Translations under genes and position numbers: made by a program
Notes under the pieces: model-generated
What the model was told of the DNA's origin: nothing
What the model saw: the letters and a program-made list of their open reading frames with translations, nothing else
Database searches by the model: none
Assembly: GCF_905147365.1 (NCBI RefSeq)
Contig: NC_056409.1
Span: forward strand, 20,527,001-20,591,000
DNA length: 64,000 bases
DNA from: Aricia agestis
Taxonomy: Eukaryota; Arthropoda; Insecta; Lepidoptera; Lycaenidae
Direction of reading: 5' to 3'
Part shown: one piece after another, positions 38,901 through 44,899 of the stretch
How the letters are laid out: every line of letters begins with the position of its first letter
Position numbering within the stretch: position 1 is the first letter of the stretch

Positions 38901-41900
38901 TTTTTTGAAGACTTTTCCGGTAGTGACATTAATAAAAGCGTCAATTTTTATAATTTCATAAAATCCAGGATTTTTAATTTCTTGAAATAAAGACTATTTA
39001 TTTTTTTAATAGACGCCAATAATAATTTTCTACCAACATTTTCCGATTGCAATCTTAATGCCCATGGAAGTTAAACTACCGAAATATGCAAAATTGCCAA
39101 AATATGCACTATCGCCTAAAAAGTGACATTATAATATGCATTTGCATATGCAAGTATGCAAATGCATATAATCCGATGTCTAGTTATTATAAATCTAAAA
39201 ATATCAATGACACAAAATGATTTTCAACAATACTGATAGAAAAGTAGTGGAAATAAAATCAAAATTATTTAAGAAATAAAACTTTTAGTTACTTAAATTT
39301 TAAATATTTGTTATTGTTAAGTAAAGGCGACGCCTTGATAATTTGGTTGTAGCGATATTGATTTTTCAATGTCTTTGTCTTTGATTTACCCATAGCATAA
39401 CACGATTGGTTAACTTTTATAACACAGAATAATCAATCAAATAGACCTGTGTAAAAAAAAAGGATTCCTAGTTTTCCAACAGAGGAGAGTGAGTGGAAGC
39501 TTCCAAACATGTATATGGATTGGTTCAAGCATACACTTTAATTTGCCCATAGCTTATATGAAATGTATTTATGGTTTTTAAATTACGCGACAAAACTATT
39601 TTGTCGCTTACGCCCTTTCCATTTTTTGCTGTTCCATTGCTTGTTTTCTGTGAGAGGCCGGGCCGGCCCTTCATAGAAAACTAGCAATCTAAAACATATC
39701 CAAAACGGTTTTTTACTTTAACGCGGCGTCACCTTAACACATAAGTAATAAAAAATATATTTGTACGTTATTCGTACCAGTTTAAAAATCTCCAATTTTC
39801 TTAATAAAATCTGTGAATAAAAAAATAATTTATTTAAAATGTGAACTAAGCCTTATGCTTTCCGCCTGTTGTGACTTGTCAGTTCCATTATATGTGACCA
39901 TACGAAAAGTCACAAGTCGGAAGTCACGTAATATTACTTTCTTTTACTTTTGAAGTGTTTGTAAATAACCGATAATAGTTATCACAATTTCATTTTTTAT
40001 ACTAAATACTAAGCTAATTTTGCAACGTGTCAACAGTAAAAACAGTTGAAGAAAGTATAATAATGCTTACAAAATATGGTCACTTATCTGAACAAATAAA
40101 CCGTTCCTGAAGAACCATCCAACCTGCGTCCGCGTCTTGTAGCAGATTTTTAACTACTAAATTCAAATTGAAGTGTCTCGATGTACAATGAAATATAGTA
40201 CTATCATTTAGTGCCGAAAATATTTTTGTAGTATGTTTATAAAACTAAAAAAAACGGTCACTAAACCGAACATTCCGGTCGGGTTGTTTTGTCATGATTA
40301 TAATTTTAATTAATTTGTAGTTAAATTATGTTAGATTTTTCAATAACAAGATATTCAATTGATACATTAAGTATTTAGGAATCTAACATATGTTTTTTAA
40401 GTAACTTACTTTAAGAAAAAAAATAGTTATTAAAGATTTTGTTACAACTTCTGGGAAGGGGACAGGTGAATTTAATAGGTTTCGGTACTTAAAAACCCTT
40501 ATAAATCTCATACTAAATAAAATTTTATACAAACGTGAATGTATTTTAATAAAAGAAAACTTGTTTTTGCTCCTACATTAAAATTACAAAATGTTAGTGT
40601 GTAATTTTATACAAATAATCTGTAGCGAAGTCAAGGGACAAGGTAAAAACCAGGGGTACACATTTTTTTGAAAATGCCCAGGTACGGACTACGGAACCCT
40701 ACCGTAGTACCGCTAGTTTTTGATAATGGTTGTATAATCAATGAATGTACATTTATTACGTCTTTTAACTACTAACAACATCATATCAAATCTCAATTAC
40801 GTTAAAAAGGAGTTTGAACGAAAAGTTCCTTTAAACTTCTCAGAATTCCTTTTTTTAAATAATTGATCGACTACCTATAACTCAAAAACTTATGAAGTCC
40901 TCTTAGCCGTGATAGTTTTCCTTTTAAATTCAGCATATTTCCTACTCCCGTGAATTTTTTCACATTTCCAGAAGCAACCTTTTAGCTGGTAGAAGGGTCG
41001 AGTGGGACACTGGACTCTAACTAGTTTTTCCACTTTAAAACTTCATATTTCACAAATGGGGACCATTTACCAATTTGGAGACCCAAATCAGTAAATGCTC
41101 TTTGAATACTTTGAATACTTAAAAACCTATCCGGTGGGGTGGATGCGAAAAAAATAATCATCCCCGCTTGATGTGTAGGGGACGTACCATTTTATATAGT
41201 ACCATTTTGTTGGCATCATTAATATGTGCATTCATGCCGTGTTACTGCTTTGTAGGCTCTATAGTCTTTGAACAAAACCGCGGAGAGACAGACGGCCGGA
41301 CAGACCGAAACTATAAGAGTTCCTTGTTTACTACGGAACCCTAAAAAATGCAATTACTTGATAAGAAACGTCGCATTTTTTAAATTAATAAATAAAATAG
41401 ACGTATACCTACATCATACAAAGGAATTTCAAAATTTGACATCAATTCTATTGCAGACTAGGCCTGCTGGGCGTAGAGCGGCTGGTGCAGTGGGCGCTGG
41501 CGGAGTGGGTGTCGGACATCAAGCGGCACCAACTGCCCGGCCTGCTCGGCGGCATCGGGCCCATGCACTCGCTGCTGCAAATCCGTGAGTAATAGTGTGA
41601 GAGGGACAGCTATTTTTTTTTTCTGAAGGCAGGTCATTGTAGCCATGATGTCACTGCAACCCTTGAGAATCTATTGTGAATTATTCGCTTTAGAGTATCG
41701 TCCCCAACCCAATACTGCTAATAAATTGAACTATGCGGGGCGGCAGAAACAAAGTGGCCCCCAGTCCCCACTCATAAAATATAAATCCGGAACTGCTGGG
41801 CAATGGGCGCTGTCGAAATGGTGTGATGCTGTGCGAGCGTGACGATTATAATAATAATATAATTATTGTCGTACTATGTTCTTATGCTCTACCCACATTC

Positions 41901-44444
41901 GTTCAGACTAGGTCAGCTGGGTGTAGAGCTGAGAGCAGATATTGCAACGGGCGCTGGCTAAGTGGGCATTGAACATCAACCAATATCTTTGCTGCAGATC
42001 CATAATTTTTTATTAGCCTATAGTCTATAATCTATATTCTATACTGTCCTAATGCTAGGCAAAGGTCCCCCAGGATCATATAATAATAATTACAGATATT
42101 GTTGTTGTTAATGTTCCAGTGACGGGCATCCGCGACCTGGTGTGGCTGCCGGTGGAGCAGTGGCGTCGCGACGGTCGCGTAGTGCGTGGGCTGCGGCGCG
42201 GCGCCGCCTCCTTTACCGCCCGCGCCGCACTCGCCGCCCTAGACCTTACTGCGCGATTGCTGCATCTCATACAGGTAGGAAAAAATATAACCTCAAAGAC
42301 TAAATAAATTATCACAGATAGTCACTGCGTACGGTTTACGGCCGTTCCCAATATTTGATCTATCTCTGGTTTTGCCCTACTAGAGATAGGAATACTGCCG
42401 CACAATTCATAAACGCAGTAAGTACCACTTACTGCCTTTATGGTTGTTTTAGATATTCGAGATGCTGACGTTAAGCTCTATAATAATCAAAAACCCATTT
42501 TTTCCTATCGTTATTACAAAAGCCAAACCATATTAACATAAATGCAGTAAAGAGCAGATTTAAGATTTATTTACTTAGTATAACCGCAGTAAGAGTACTC
42601 AAAAACGTAATTTTACGTGAAAACCCATTCTTACTGAATAAGCAACATAACAAATATGCAGTATGTGCCAATTACGTCATTCTTGTTATATTTCTAAAAT
42701 TATTAATTTAGTCTTGCACATAGTATACATACAGTAAGGTCACTTAAGCACTAAAAAAATTGTTTCCATGGTCAAAACAGATGACTAGTACTTAACATTA
42801 ATGCAGTACTTTACAATTATACTGCATACATATTAAGGTTCACCGAAGTGTTGTTTTAACTGCAACATGTTACAAACGCACTAAATGACAATAACGGCAT
42901 TCATAGTATGTGTACGCATTAGTTTACCTTAAATACGTTTATAATTTTAATGACGTGAACTCAAAAATAACGAACTTAAGTCTATCTTAAGGCGAGGATA
43001 AACCCCAATTTGTTATTGCGTGACTCCCGGTTTACCTAGTTCCAATATAATAACGAAGTGTTAAAAATATGAGATTTAAAGCACAATATTTAAAATACCT
43101 TAAACCATAAACATTTTAATAAAACGTAATACTTTGGCTGTAATTAATTTACAAACTTACCTCAGAAAAAACTATTTCATCGAAATATAAGTATTAACTA
43201 GGATAATTGTACATTTTATTTGAATAAATTGTTAGTAAATCTATATTATAAATTCTTTAAATTTTTTTTTTTAAATATCTTAATTATTAATATAATTTTT
43301 TTTAAATATCTTTGGAAATAAATATTAAGAAACAAAATTGTTCGGTTAAAGAATTTATAATATAGATTTACTAACAATTTATTCAAATAAAATGTACAAT
43401 TATCCTAGTTAATACCATACCTTATTAGTTATTACCTTCTGTTTAAAATATGGAAGACCGAGAAAAACAACATAATATATTTAAACCAAAATCAAGACTT
43501 GAGTTGCATTTTAAAGTATCGTTTTTCCAGGCGACGGCGGAAACAGCGTTCGACATGCTGACGCCGAGTCCACCGCTGCCGCTGACGGCGCGCGGGCGGC
43601 GGGCGCGGCGCCGGCGCGCGGACAACCGCCAGCCCGCTGACATACGGGAGGGCGTGGCCAGCGCCTACACTACTGTTAAAGAGGTTATTTCAATGTCCAA
43701 ACCATATTTTATTATTTATGTTTTTGGTCCTCGATACAAAAATTATACAATTATTATAGTAATTTATTATTATGTAGGTATATCATTGTACTATTTGAAG
43801 TTGATTTATAGGCAGATGGTGGCCCTCCGTAGTTTTGTCGAGTTATGACAAACCCGGCCGACAGATCACAACTGTCACAAGTCACAACTTACATTGAAGT
43901 GACGTAGATCCGGCAACTGCAAATGTATTATGGTGCCTGGTGGTAGAATTATTTATTAGACTATTTTTATAATCCTTAACACAGGGTTTCGCGGAGACAG
44001 CGGCGCAGATGCGGTGGGCGGCGCGGCGCGGGCACAGCGGCGGCGTGCTCCGTCAGCTGCCGGGCGCCGCACTCGCGCCACTCGCGCTCGCCGCCGCCGG
44101 CGCCGCGGACGTGCTGGGCGGCGTGCGCGCTCACATCGCGCCGCAGGCCGCTGTCGACCAGCAGGACAAGTGGCGCGCGCCAGGTACACACGTATTTCCC
44201 CTTGTTAATAAACAGATCTACACTATGTATAGATGTGGGGCCTGCCACCTGAACCACGCTTGAAATTGAAGAAAGATACGGCGGTAGACGTATCTGCCGT
44301 ATCAATTATACGACGCGCCCAAGTCACGCATAACAAAAACTTTCCCCCTCCCAAATTTTTATAGGGAATCGCCAAAGCTCAAAAGCCTCTCACATGTTTT
44401 ACTAACCTTACTCTTTCATTTCAGATGTCACGGATCAATCCTAA
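2998..44444 (+). CDS. Atg2: Autophagy-related protein 2 (lipid-transfer protein), 38 exons
   Basis: Atg2 is a rod-shaped lipid-transfer protein that moves phospholipids from the ER to the growing autophagosome. Exons: 2998-3165, 3602-3770, 4897-5037, 5370-5472, 5560-6138, 6569-6717, 7606-7761, 8782-8867, 9172-9350, 9796-9962, 14497-14614, 14972-15148, 15966-16140, 18279-18382, 18542-18747, 19968-20091, 22455-22588, 23251-23432, 23805-23955, 24500-24684, 25755-25933, 26272-26500, 26838-27021, 27553-27660, 27776-28023, 28363-28553, 29455-29580, 29804-29963, 30161-30328, 30677-30836, 31912-32070, 32578-32746, 33142-33288, 41457-41584, 42120-42274, 43531-43683, 43985-44183, 44425-44444. They total 6,336 nt (2,111 aa), near vertebrate ATG2B length, and all phases join. 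Residues 1-112 match the chorein N-terminal domain (RACRYLLQRYLGNFLEEKL). Exons 21-22 (about 1152-1287) carry the conserved VAWLTQLMDVL and YVCVLDL region. Residues about 1895-1988 match the ATG2 C-terminal domain. A candidate LC3/Atg8-binding motif YCMV lies at about 1480. Exon 10 uses the AG at 9795, not 9803, because only that keeps frame. Exon 7 has alternative donors. Confidence 0.95.
3890..4800. mobile_element. DNA transposon relic with about 55-bp inverted termini
   Basis: AGTGTGGCCATTAGTGCTGT with GCACTCCCTGAGGTATGCGC at the left is matched in reverse at 4740-4800 with few mismatches. The flanks read TAT and ATA, consistent with a TA-type target. A PIF-like MITE (4083-4216) has inserted inside it. 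It lies in Atg2 intron 2. No transposase frame is recognisable. Confidence 0.7.
4083..4216. mobile_element. PIF/Harbinger-like palindromic MITE, copy 1
   Basis: Termini are GGGCCTGTTTCACCACTTCC and its reverse complement, with TTA target duplications at 4080-4082 and 4217-4219. At least four more copies occur in this window (28702, 30876, 31639 and 33311), so the family is abundant locally. Confidence 0.85.
5053..5271. mobile_element. MITE with CTACGAATAATAAAAACTAA termini
   Basis: The left end CTACGAATAATAAAAACTAA is matched by TTAGTTTTTATTATTCGTAG at the right. A second member lies at 46707-46990 inside the mRpS5 intron. It sits in Atg2 intron 3. Confidence 0.8.
6354..6514. mobile_element. 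TA-target MITE (CTATCAGAGAAGTTGATTCC family)
   Basis: The left end TACTATCAGAGAAGTTGATT and the reversed right end near 6490-6514 make a fold-back element. Related copies lie at about 1842-1990, 9994-10154, 27022-27173, 35418-35598 and 43789-43936. The flanking TA on both sides suggests a TA target site. It lies in Atg2 intron 5. Confidence 0.8.
6834..7460. mobile_element. Transposon relic with GCTGGCCCCGGGCAA termini
   Basis: GCTGGCCCCGGGCAA at 6834 and its reverse complement ending at 7460 bound a 627-bp segment of Atg2 intron 6. No coding frame or clear target duplication is visible. Confidence 0.65.
7641..8720 (+). repeat. Atg2: 159-bp coding tandem array spanning Atg2 exon 7 and its splice donor
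   Basis: Near-identical units begin with ATGACGTCACAGGCC at 7641, 7800, 7959, 8118, 8277 and 8436. A rearranged unit follows from 8595 and a partial one from 8671. The period is 159 bp (53 codons). Each unit holds the 3' part of exon 7 (Ser/Thr-rich, SSVSSMNTSMTSSVNTS), the donor AGGG|GTGAGT, and what would otherwise be intron start. The Atg2 frame is open from 7606 through the array to a TAA at 8718-8720. Intact donors follow 7761, 7920, 8079, 8238 and 8397, all in phase 1 and compatible with the acceptor at 8781. In unit 6 the donor is GATGAG and is lost. The shortest mRNA uses 7761, and longer isoforms would each add 53 residues. Units 2 and 4 share one set of variants and units 3 and 5 another, so the array grew by copying a dimer. 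Confidence 0.93.
8603..8660. repeat. Small inverted segment in the last array unit
   Basis: GTCTCTCTCGCACACTTACC is the reverse complement of the donor-proximal part of a unit, and it faces a direct copy starting CGTGAGTATACGAGAGAGAC. This makes a hairpin with about 20-bp arms. A further GTGAGT donor-like site at 8632 is again in phase 1. Confidence 0.75.
9994..10154. mobile_element. TA-target MITE (CTATCAGAGAAG family)
   Basis: This copy has both ends: TACCATCAAGGAAATTGATT at the left and AATCAACTTCTCTGATAGTA at the right. It starts about 30 bp after the Atg2 exon 10 donor. Confidence 0.8.
10408..10434. repeat. 27-bp perfect palindrome
   Basis: GTACACAAACTC, GCG, GAGTTTGTGTAC form a perfect inverted repeat within a short GC-rich patch (about 10376-10450) of otherwise AT-rich intron 10. 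It may mark the end of an unidentified mobile element. Confidence 0.6.
10510..10668 (+). pseudogene. THAP-like zinc-finger N-terminus, truncated
   Basis: A 52-codon frame starts MGYYNKCSVYGCKSDSKNKK and continues with a FHKYR-like stretch. The C-x4-C pair close to the start and the following FHKY resemble the beginning of THAP C2CH zinc fingers, found in P-element-type transposases and domesticated relatives. The later Cys and His, the Trp and the AVPTF-like motif are absent because the frame then runs into hydrophobic sequence and stops. I read it as a remnant of a transposon gene in Atg2 intron 10. The match is short, so the call is tentative. Confidence 0.4.
10740..13215. other. AT-rich intron 10 segment with recurrent GTCGGATGTGG-like motif
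   Basis: No gene is recognised in this 2.5 kb. A degenerate motif close to AATGTCGGATGTGG recurs on both strands near 10754, 10973, 10998, 11026, 11077, 12666, 12709, 12764, 13124 and 13190. Two long motif-free stretches hold only AT-rich sequence. This may be the body of a decayed DNA transposon. Confidence 0.4.
13215..13665 (+). mobile_element. CR1/Jockey-type LINE, 3' ORF2 remnant
   Basis: The frame 13263-13658 encodes a typical C-terminal segment of LINE ORF2. It contains LHWLPVRQRRSVQALC, PEYLAPHF, NIQAILLWNALPREIR and a final TFKRRVREFYLKQL, the pattern that follows the reverse transcriptase in CR1/Jockey-like elements. Reverse transcriptase and endonuclease domains are missing, so the insertion is 5'-truncated. 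AT-rich sequence (13660-13960) follows. It has the same orientation as Atg2 and lies in intron 10. Confidence 0.8.
13680..13910. repeat. TA-rich low-complexity sequence
   Basis: Runs of TATAATATA and ATTATTATAA follow the LINE tail. There is no coding potential beyond chance frames. Confidence 0.7.
14336..14443. repeat. Two adjacent perfect hairpins
   Basis: The first hairpin (14336-14382) has 22-bp arms starting TTGGCTTAGATACTACTACT around an AAA loop. The second (14383-14443) has about 27-bp arms starting CTGACACAATATTTCTGCAA around a 7-nt loop. They abut directly, 53 bp before Atg2 exon 11. Confidence 0.9.
14648..14760. mobile_element. Lepidopteran dispersed repeat fragment
   Basis: CAGCCAAGTGTGAGTCGGAC followed by TCGCGCACAAGGAATCCGTA is a terminus that I recognise as common across Lepidoptera. 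Related GGAACCCTA ends occur near 40690 and 41335. The recognition is from memory. Confidence 0.45.
16227..16357. mobile_element. Short MITE with CACTGTGAAAGTAGCAGCGC termini
   Basis: The left end CACTGTGAAAGTAGCAGCGC is matched by GCGCTGCTACTTTTACAGTG at the right, spanning 131 bp in Atg2 intron 13. Confidence 0.8.
16490..18135 (+). mobile_element. Retroposon with internal ~175-bp tandem repeats
   Basis: It begins near ATACTAATATTATAAAGCGG and ends with GAAGTCGCGGGCAACAGCTA, a tail typical of lepidopteran RTE-related repeats. The module starting GAACGCGCTAATCTCAGGAA repeats at 16533, 16708, 16882 and 17056, with a partial copy near 17226, so the period is about 175 bp. A second module (TTTGGTATAAAGATACTTTG) repeats near 17420 and 17550. 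The right part is interrupted at about 17660-18056 by an element with CAGGGCTTCCC ends. Confidence 0.65.
17662..18056. mobile_element. hAT-like MITE nested in retroposon
   Basis: CAGGGCTTCCCAAACT at the left and AGTTAGGGAAGCCCT at the right are imperfect inverted termini around 395 bp. Host retroposon sequence resumes on the right. An exact 8-bp duplication is not evident. Confidence 0.55.
18770..18946. mobile_element. Short inverted-repeat element
   Basis: CGAACTCACGGAGTGG at the left and CCGCTCCGTGAGTTC at the right bound a GC-rich 177-bp insert at the start of Atg2 intron 15. It abuts the next MITE. Confidence 0.6.
18950..19102. mobile_element. PIF/Harbinger-like palindromic MITE
   Basis: GGGTTGATTCAGACCGCAAC and its reverse complement bound a near-perfect 153-bp palindrome with TTA on both sides (18947-18949 and 19103-19105). 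Confidence 0.85.
19106..19265. mobile_element. Inverted-repeat MITE sharing the TTA target
   Basis: TTCGCTTCGTTGAGCGTGTG at the left is matched in reverse by CACGCTTAACGCAACGAACC at the right. TTA flanks both sides, and the left TTA is shared with the preceding MITE. Confidence 0.65.
19386..19600. mobile_element. hAT MITE with 8-bp target duplication
   Basis: Termini are CAGGGGTTCCCAAACT and TTTGGGAAAGGCTG. The exact 8-bp duplication CTCTAAAG lies at 19378-19385 and 19601-19608. This establishes hAT-type transposition. It lies in Atg2 intron 15. Confidence 0.9.
19661..19860. mobile_element. Dispersed repeat (GGATTTATAAATAGGCC family)
   Basis: CTGGATTTATAAATAGGCCG and a reversed CGGCACTGC end define this family. 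Related copies lie at about 32288-32420 and 41699-41805. It is followed by a short palindrome AACGTAGGATCTAGATAGAT (19857 on). Confidence 0.5.
20390..22130 (+). mobile_element. Jockey-clade LINE, 5'-truncated ORF2
   Basis: Frames 20676-21050, 21051-21506 and about 21512-22023 together encode most of a Jockey-type reverse transcriptase. Visible motifs are TPGFDLITGEVLRNLP, SYRPISLLPIMSKLFEK, YQFGFREKHSTTDQVHR, VFLDVAQAFDKVWH, GVPQGSVLGPVLYLLY and the catalytic FADDTAIM, followed by LYKQVLMPIWTYGIQLWG. It is broken by an in-frame TAA (21048-21050), a frameshift near 21505 and earlier stops around 20495. The endonuclease is missing. Same strand as Atg2, intron 16; dead as an autonomous element. 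Confidence 0.88.
22142..22294. mobile_element. Palindromic MITE (TTCCCAATATTTGATCTATC)
   Basis: Long perfect arms: TTCCCAATATTTGATCTATC at the left and GATAGATCAAATATTGGGAA at the right. A one-ended copy sits at 42345-42392 in intron 35. Confidence 0.85.
22674..22873. mobile_element. Palindromic MITE (AGGGCCGCGACACACCGGA)
   Basis: The outer ends AGGGCCGCGACACACCGGA and TCCGGTGTAGTGCGGCCCT enclose inner arms around AGTATCGCTTGAGAA. It lies in Atg2 intron 17. Confidence 0.8.
24149..24411. mobile_element. hAT MITE with 8-bp target duplication
   Basis: Perfect termini CAGGGGTCACCAA and TTGGTGACCCCTG are flanked by ATGTATAT at 24141-24148 and 24412-24419. The 263-bp element lies in Atg2 intron 19. 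Confidence 0.93.
24955..25654 (-). mobile_element. Penelope-like element remnant with inverted arms
   Basis: About 45-bp perfect inverted arms (AAACTTATTATTCGGGACTT... at 24955-24999 and its reverse at 25610-25654) bound a 700-bp insert in Atg2 intron 20. On the minus strand, 25590-25151 encodes a GIY-YIG nuclease end (PGVYKIDCSCCSSYIGQTKR, then TIGERVKEH and AVAEHLL), the C-terminal domain of Penelope-like retroelements. One in-frame TAA interrupts it after EAIEIK. The segment CGACGTTTCGGCCGTGTTGC (25019 on) follows the frame. The reverse transcriptase is absent. Confidence 0.8.
27022..27173. mobile_element. TA-target MITE, left end missing, abutting Atg2 exon 23
   Basis: This resembles the CTATCAGAGAAG family from its internal GACCTACGTAATTTGGTC onward and ends CATAGTAC. 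The left 30-40 bp of the family consensus are absent, and the copy starts at the exon 23 splice donor. Confidence 0.65.
28586..28699 (+). pseudogene. Partial duplicate of Atg2 exon 26
   Basis: About 97 bp nearly identical to 28448-28545 of exon 26 recur 143 bp downstream. Differences are mostly at third codon positions, with one His-to-Tyr change. An AG precedes 28586 in phase 0, which matches exon 25. The copy lacks a donor, reads into QDIRLS and stops at 28700-28702, where a PIF-like MITE (28702 on) begins. I regard it as a duplicated exon truncated by that insertion. Confidence 0.75.
28702..28815. mobile_element. PIF/Harbinger-like MITE, copy 2 (degraded)
   Basis: It starts GAGCCAGTTTCACCACTTCC, with TTA at 28699-28701, then shows the family internal arms ACTTATCTGACAGAT. 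The right terminus is eroded. Confidence 0.65.
28880..29130 (-). mobile_element. RTE-like retroposon 3' end
   Basis: CGAGCTTTTGCCCGCGGCTT begins the reversed tail of the RTE-type repeats common in Lepidoptera. It continues with ATGCCAAATTTCAGCCCGAT and ends in a TATATATATAG tail. It lies in Atg2 intron 26. Family assignment is by recognition. Confidence 0.6.
30876..31012. mobile_element. PIF/Harbinger-like palindromic MITE, copy 3
   Basis: GGGCTTGTTTCACCACTTAC at the left and a reversed GTAAGTGGTGAAACAGCC at the right, in Atg2 intron 30. TTA precedes it. Confidence 0.8.
31113..31405. mobile_element. MITE with AAAGTTAATATACCTAGCGG termini
   Basis: The left AAAGTTAATATACCTAGCGG with AATAGAG is matched perfectly in reverse at the right, giving about 27-bp inverted ends around 290 bp in intron 30. 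Confidence 0.8.
31639..31775. mobile_element. PIF/Harbinger-like palindromic MITE, copy 4
   Basis: Complete GGGCCTGTTTCACCACTTTC termini, with TAA duplications at 31636-31638 and 31776-31778. Confidence 0.9.
32090..32224 (+). CDS. Atg2: Candidate alternative exon 31b of Atg2 (tandem exon duplicate)
   Basis: This is a near-copy of exon 31 (31912-32070). It has an AG acceptor at 32088-32089 (GTCTACAG), the same donor ACAG|GTATTG at 32224, phase 1 at both ends and a length of 135 nt. It encodes GEAGRSRQSTPTHHLPVMTI and continues like exon 31 to SLNET. Four replacements (S/R, R/H, P/L, S/T) and about four silent changes separate the copies. The gap to exon 31 is only 19 bp, too short for an intron, so the two could only be used alternatively. 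The acceptor has a weak pyrimidine tract, so it may be unused. Confidence 0.55.
32288..32420. mobile_element. Dispersed repeat (GGATTTATAAATAGGCC family)
   Basis: GCTGGATTTATAAATAGGCC at the left and AAATATAAATCCGGCACTGC at the right. This copy of the family at 19661 lies in Atg2 intron 31. Confidence 0.55.
32904..32974. repeat. Long perfect hairpin
   Basis: Arms of about 33 bp (AGCACATCGGAAGTCAAAAT...) are separated by about 5 nt in Atg2 intron 32. It is probably a very young palindromic MITE. Confidence 0.85.
33311..33443. mobile_element. PIF/Harbinger-like palindromic MITE, copy 5
   Basis: Ends with GAAGTGGTGAAACAGGCCC, with TAA at 33308-33310 and 33444-33446. The left end is slightly diverged. 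Confidence 0.8.
33782..35185. mobile_element. Nested inverted-repeat structure in Atg2 intron 33
   Basis: Outer arms of about 80 bp (33782-33866 and 35104-35185; CACCCGTAGCATGGCTACAG and reverse) enclose several insertions. These are a hairpin at about 33875-33927, a lepidopteran repeat starting CCCCGACAAAAAAAGAAGGG (34017 on), and a large palindrome with about 140-bp arms (34684-34824 and 34922-35061). Confidence 0.75.
35418..35598. mobile_element. TA-target MITE overlapping the 3' end of the THAP gene
   Basis: Complete copy: TACTATCAGAGAAGTTTATT at the left and AATTTCCTCAATGGTA at the right. Its right terminus supplies the last seven codons and the stop codon of the minus-strand THAP gene. 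Confidence 0.85.
35574..37278 (-). CDS. THAP-domain protein, nested in Atg2 intron 33
   Basis: Three exons, 37090-37278, 36663-36915 and 35574-35995, join to 287 codons plus stop. Residues 1-63 form a THAP C2CH zinc finger, a DNA-binding domain. C9 and C14 are the first pair, NKWLKLARRD contains the conserved Trp, and FCEDHFD gives the final Cys and His. Exon 2 continues LPKDMDNYMEYHLM and MKQGCMPTKFECQPDRRKR, a pattern seen after the finger in insect THAP proteins, then a basic, coiled region. Exon 3 is Ser/Thr-rich and acidic with no recognised domain. Intron 1 appears to be GC-AG (GAT|GCAAGT), because no GT site keeps frame. The C-terminus TIEEIDS plus stop lies inside a MITE. No function can be assigned beyond probable DNA binding; it may be a domesticated transposon-derived factor. 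Confidence 0.8.
36230..36480. mobile_element. Dispersed lepidopteran repeat in THAP intron 2
   Basis: GTGTGTCCCACTATAGGGCA followed by AGGCCTCCACC, and later CGGATTGGTGATCACAAACC, resemble a repeat common in moth and butterfly introns. A short relative (CCTAATGCTAGGCAAAGGTC) lies near 42048. Recognition is from memory. Confidence 0.5.
37409..38107. mobile_element. hAT element, non-autonomous, 8-bp target duplication
   Basis: Termini CAGTGTTGCCAACTT and AAGTTGGCAACACTG are flanked by GTGACAAG at 37401-37408 and 38108-38115. The 699-bp element has no transposase frame. It sits about 130 bp upstream of the THAP start codon, so it may carry or displace that promoter. Confidence 0.93.
38191..40680. 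mobile_element. Possible 2.5-kb element bounded by 27-bp inverted repeats
   Basis: TGGGCATTTTCAAAAAAACG plus TGTACCC at 38191-38217 recurs in reverse at 40654-40680 with one mismatch. The interior is AT-rich without a recognised gene and contains the element at 38779-39180 and another with CGACGCC/GGCGTC ends (about 39325-39740). No clear target duplication is visible. Confidence 0.45.
38779..39180. mobile_element. MITE with ATATGCA-rich interior
   Basis: GACATCGGATTATATGCA at the left and TGCATATAATCCGATGTC at the right are perfect inverted ends. The interior repeats ATATGCAC/AAATATGC many times. Flanking AT sequence. Confidence 0.75.
40690..41350. mobile_element. Dispersed repeat with TACGGAACCCTA ends
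   Basis: ACTACGGAACCCTA occurs near 40686 and 41330, and the run GAGACAGACGGCCGGACAGA near 41283 resembles the 3' part of a family common in Lepidoptera. Nothing else is recognised before Atg2 exon 34. Confidence 0.45.
41699..41805. mobile_element. Dispersed repeat (GGATTTATAAATAGGCC family), 3' part
   Basis: AAAATATAAATCCGGAACTG matches the right end of the copies at 19661 and 32288. It is degraded and lies in Atg2 intron 34. Confidence 0.45.
42400..42960. other. Intron 35 segment with spaced GCAGTA motifs
   Basis: AT-rich sequence with ATGCAGTA-like motifs near 42416, 42544, 42586, 42658, 42731 and 42803. The last four are about 72 bp apart. No gene is seen. Confidence 0.35.
43193..43413. 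mobile_element. Palindromic MITE with 67-bp perfect arms
   Basis: TATTAACTAGGATAATTGTA (43193 on) is matched exactly in reverse at 43347-43413. The spacer is AT-rich. It lies in Atg2 intron 35. Confidence 0.9.
43789..43936. mobile_element. TA-target MITE (CTATCAGAGAAG family), diverged
   Basis: TACTATTTGAAGTTGATTTA with GGCAGATGGTGG at the left and CGGCAACTGC near the right end. It lies in Atg2 intron 36. Confidence 0.65.
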
Positions 44445-44827
44445 GTGTGTAATACTCAAACGGTGCGAAGCGACTCCTGCGACTCGGTGTAAAAATGTGA
44501 TGTATTTTAGTCTCCAGTCAATACAGCTTGGGCTACTTTTTCATATCTTAAGAAAAATGGTGCTTTGCTCTTTTATTGAATAAGCATTTTAAGCATTTAG
44601 TGGCTCATTTATGTTTAGTAGATGTAAATAGGACATTTTTTAATTATAAATATAATGTATAGGTGCCATGACATTTTTTATTGTCAATAGAAATATTCTT
44701 AAAGGATAGCAATACTTATTTGATATAAAACGTGTGATATAAATATACTCTAAAAAAAAGAAAAATTTACAGTGTAATTTAAAATACAAAAAAAAGTATG
44801 TTTATTTTAATATAATATTTAGGTGAA

Positions 44828-44833
44828 AATAAA
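44828..44833 (+). terminator. Candidate polyadenylation signal of Atg2
   Basis: AATAAA about 385 nt after the Atg2 stop and 67 nt before the mRpS5 stop on the other strand. The two 3' UTRs therefore probably overlap. Confidence 0.5.
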
Positions 44834-44899
44834 AAAAACACAGTATTTGTATTTTTATTTATTAACTTACAACAAAACTATATGCTAACTAAACACACT

